This document shows positions 63,065 through 64,000 of a stretch of 64,000 nucleotides of DNA, piece after piece. Under the pieces are notes generated by a model. That model did no database searches. It was not told where the DNA came from and saw only the letters and a program-made list of their open reading frames with translations. The stretch is from Vespula vulgaris (lineage: Eukaryota; Arthropoda; Insecta; Hymenoptera; Vespidae), in the NCBI RefSeq assembly GCF_905475345.1, contig NC_066590.1:8842501-8906500 (forward strand). Direction: 5' to 3'. Positions within the stretch are counted from its first letter, which is position 1, and the number at the start of each line of letters is the position of its first letter. The position numbers and the translations under genes are program-made.

Positions 63065-64000
63065 TTATTTCGCCAATTTCAAAGATTCATAAATTTTGTT
63101 GCATTTGATTTGTGTACACATATCGGACATAAATGTAGAGACATGCCTTTCTTTGTCCTTCTGTTTCTCAGTCTCATATATAGTCACTAAAGTCATTTTG
63201 GGATCCACATTATACAGTGCATATGTACATAAATCCTGTAAAAAAATTTTATGTTTTCATTGATAAATATTTTAAAGATAAAAATACAGCAAGAAAATTA
63301 TCAATTAACCCTTAAACTCTTAGCATAAATTATTTTATCCATAGTAAGAAGTTCTGCATAACGTTCTCTTATCTTGTTTTGTATATTATCCCAATGGATT
63401 AATGGTTTTTGAGTAAATGCCTAAAAATATGATTATATTGTAAGAAAATTATATTTTATAATTTATACTTTTTTTTTTACATACAATTATTTTATACTTA
63501 CATATGGACAACTAACAACAACTGTGAAGTCTTCGGATACTTCAGATTTCCTACCGGAATGCCTATAACCTGGTCCTGAATCTTTCATTCCTCTAGAATC
63601 AAATACTATTAAAACAGCTACTACATCGTGTTTACGTTGAAAACTTTGAATTCTGAAATACATGAAAAGTATTGAAGAATATACCAATAGTTTGAATTTA
63701 CTAACTATTAAATTCATAATTTACTTGTGATAATAATCCACACTTTGTTTACTCATTATACTTCTCATTTCTCCTGGAGTAGCTTGTTGGCTCAGTGTTG
63801 TATGAAAATATAAAGAACATTTTGCTAATATGGCATTTTTTAATTTTACTAACCACTGATACAATGCTGGCTGTTGATTAGCTTTAAGAAATGTAGCGCC
63901 AAAGCCCAATTTCCATGACTAGAAGTATCTACAGTTATTATAGAAAGGTTATTAACAGTACACATAAAATAACAAGTACAAACCTCTTTGCTTTGTAAAG
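63065..64000 (-). CDS. KICS2: KICSTOR subunit KICS2 (C12orf66) homologue, 3' part only
   Basis: KICS2 is a subunit of KICSTOR, which recruits GATOR1 to the lysosome so that TORC1 is switched off without amino acids. Exons: 63984-64000 (runs off the window), 63725-63918, 63502-63652, 63310-63420 and 63065-63235, about 214 codons. Family-like segments in order: LYQWLVKLKNAILAKCSLYF, then HTTLSQQATPGEM, HKIQSFQRKHDVVAVLIVFD, a Tyr/His/Ser stretch (GPGYRHSGRKSEVSEDF), PLIHWDNIQ, and MTLVTIYETEKQKDKERHV ... IYESLKLAK before the stop. Vertebrate KICS2 has the same order and ends. Phases close at every junction. The N-terminal half lies beyond 64000. Confidence 0.9.

Overview
The window looks like nuclear DNA of an insect, most likely an aculeate hymenopteran (bee, wasp or ant). 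The evidence is: animal genes with short GT-AG introns in very AT-rich, microsatellite-laden DNA; two tandem odorant receptor genes with nine coding exons each; and a selenoprotein S homologue with cysteine where most animals have selenocysteine, as expected in lineages such as Hymenoptera that lost selenoproteins. The order-level placement is inference.

Layout. 1-14621: no gene recognised; dense AG/CT, AAG, CATATA, GGAA and TA microsatellites, probably the 5' intron of the next gene. 14622-22050 (+): 3' part of a Roundabout (Robo) axon-guidance receptor, from Ig2 to the stop codon. 22051-29858: gene-free, probably partly robo 3' UTR, rich in simple repeats. 29859-36329 is a compact housekeeping cluster: selenoprotein S/VIMP Cys homologue (-, five exons), DNA polymerase iota (+, one exon) and a NUDCD3-like co-chaperone (+, three exons). 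37495-53172 (+): a claudin/PMP22-type four-TM protein with two introns above 5 kb and, near its 3' end, two 166-nt alternative exons for the fourth membrane segment. 55818-62008 (-): two tandem odorant receptors. The downstream one (58148 to 55818) is intact at 385 codons; the upstream one (62008 to 58886) keeps all nine exons but has a frameshift and an in-frame stop. 63065-64000 (-): 3' part of a KICS2 (C12orf66) homologue of the KICSTOR complex, running off the window end.

The genes are not an operon and have unrelated roles: axon guidance, ER-associated degradation, translesion synthesis, HSP90-linked chaperoning, a junction- or channel-associated membrane protein, olfaction, and amino-acid sensing upstream of TORC1. 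The most interesting points are the mutually exclusive TM4 exons, an Asp-Asp in place of the usual Asp-Glu metal-ligand pair in Pol iota, the two-lesion receptor pseudogene, an apparent nested mariner-type MITE in the large claudin-like intron, and a foreign-looking insertion inside the pseudogene. Exon limits were deduced by hand from GT-AG sites, reading-frame closure and remembered family similarity; no search or alignment software was used.
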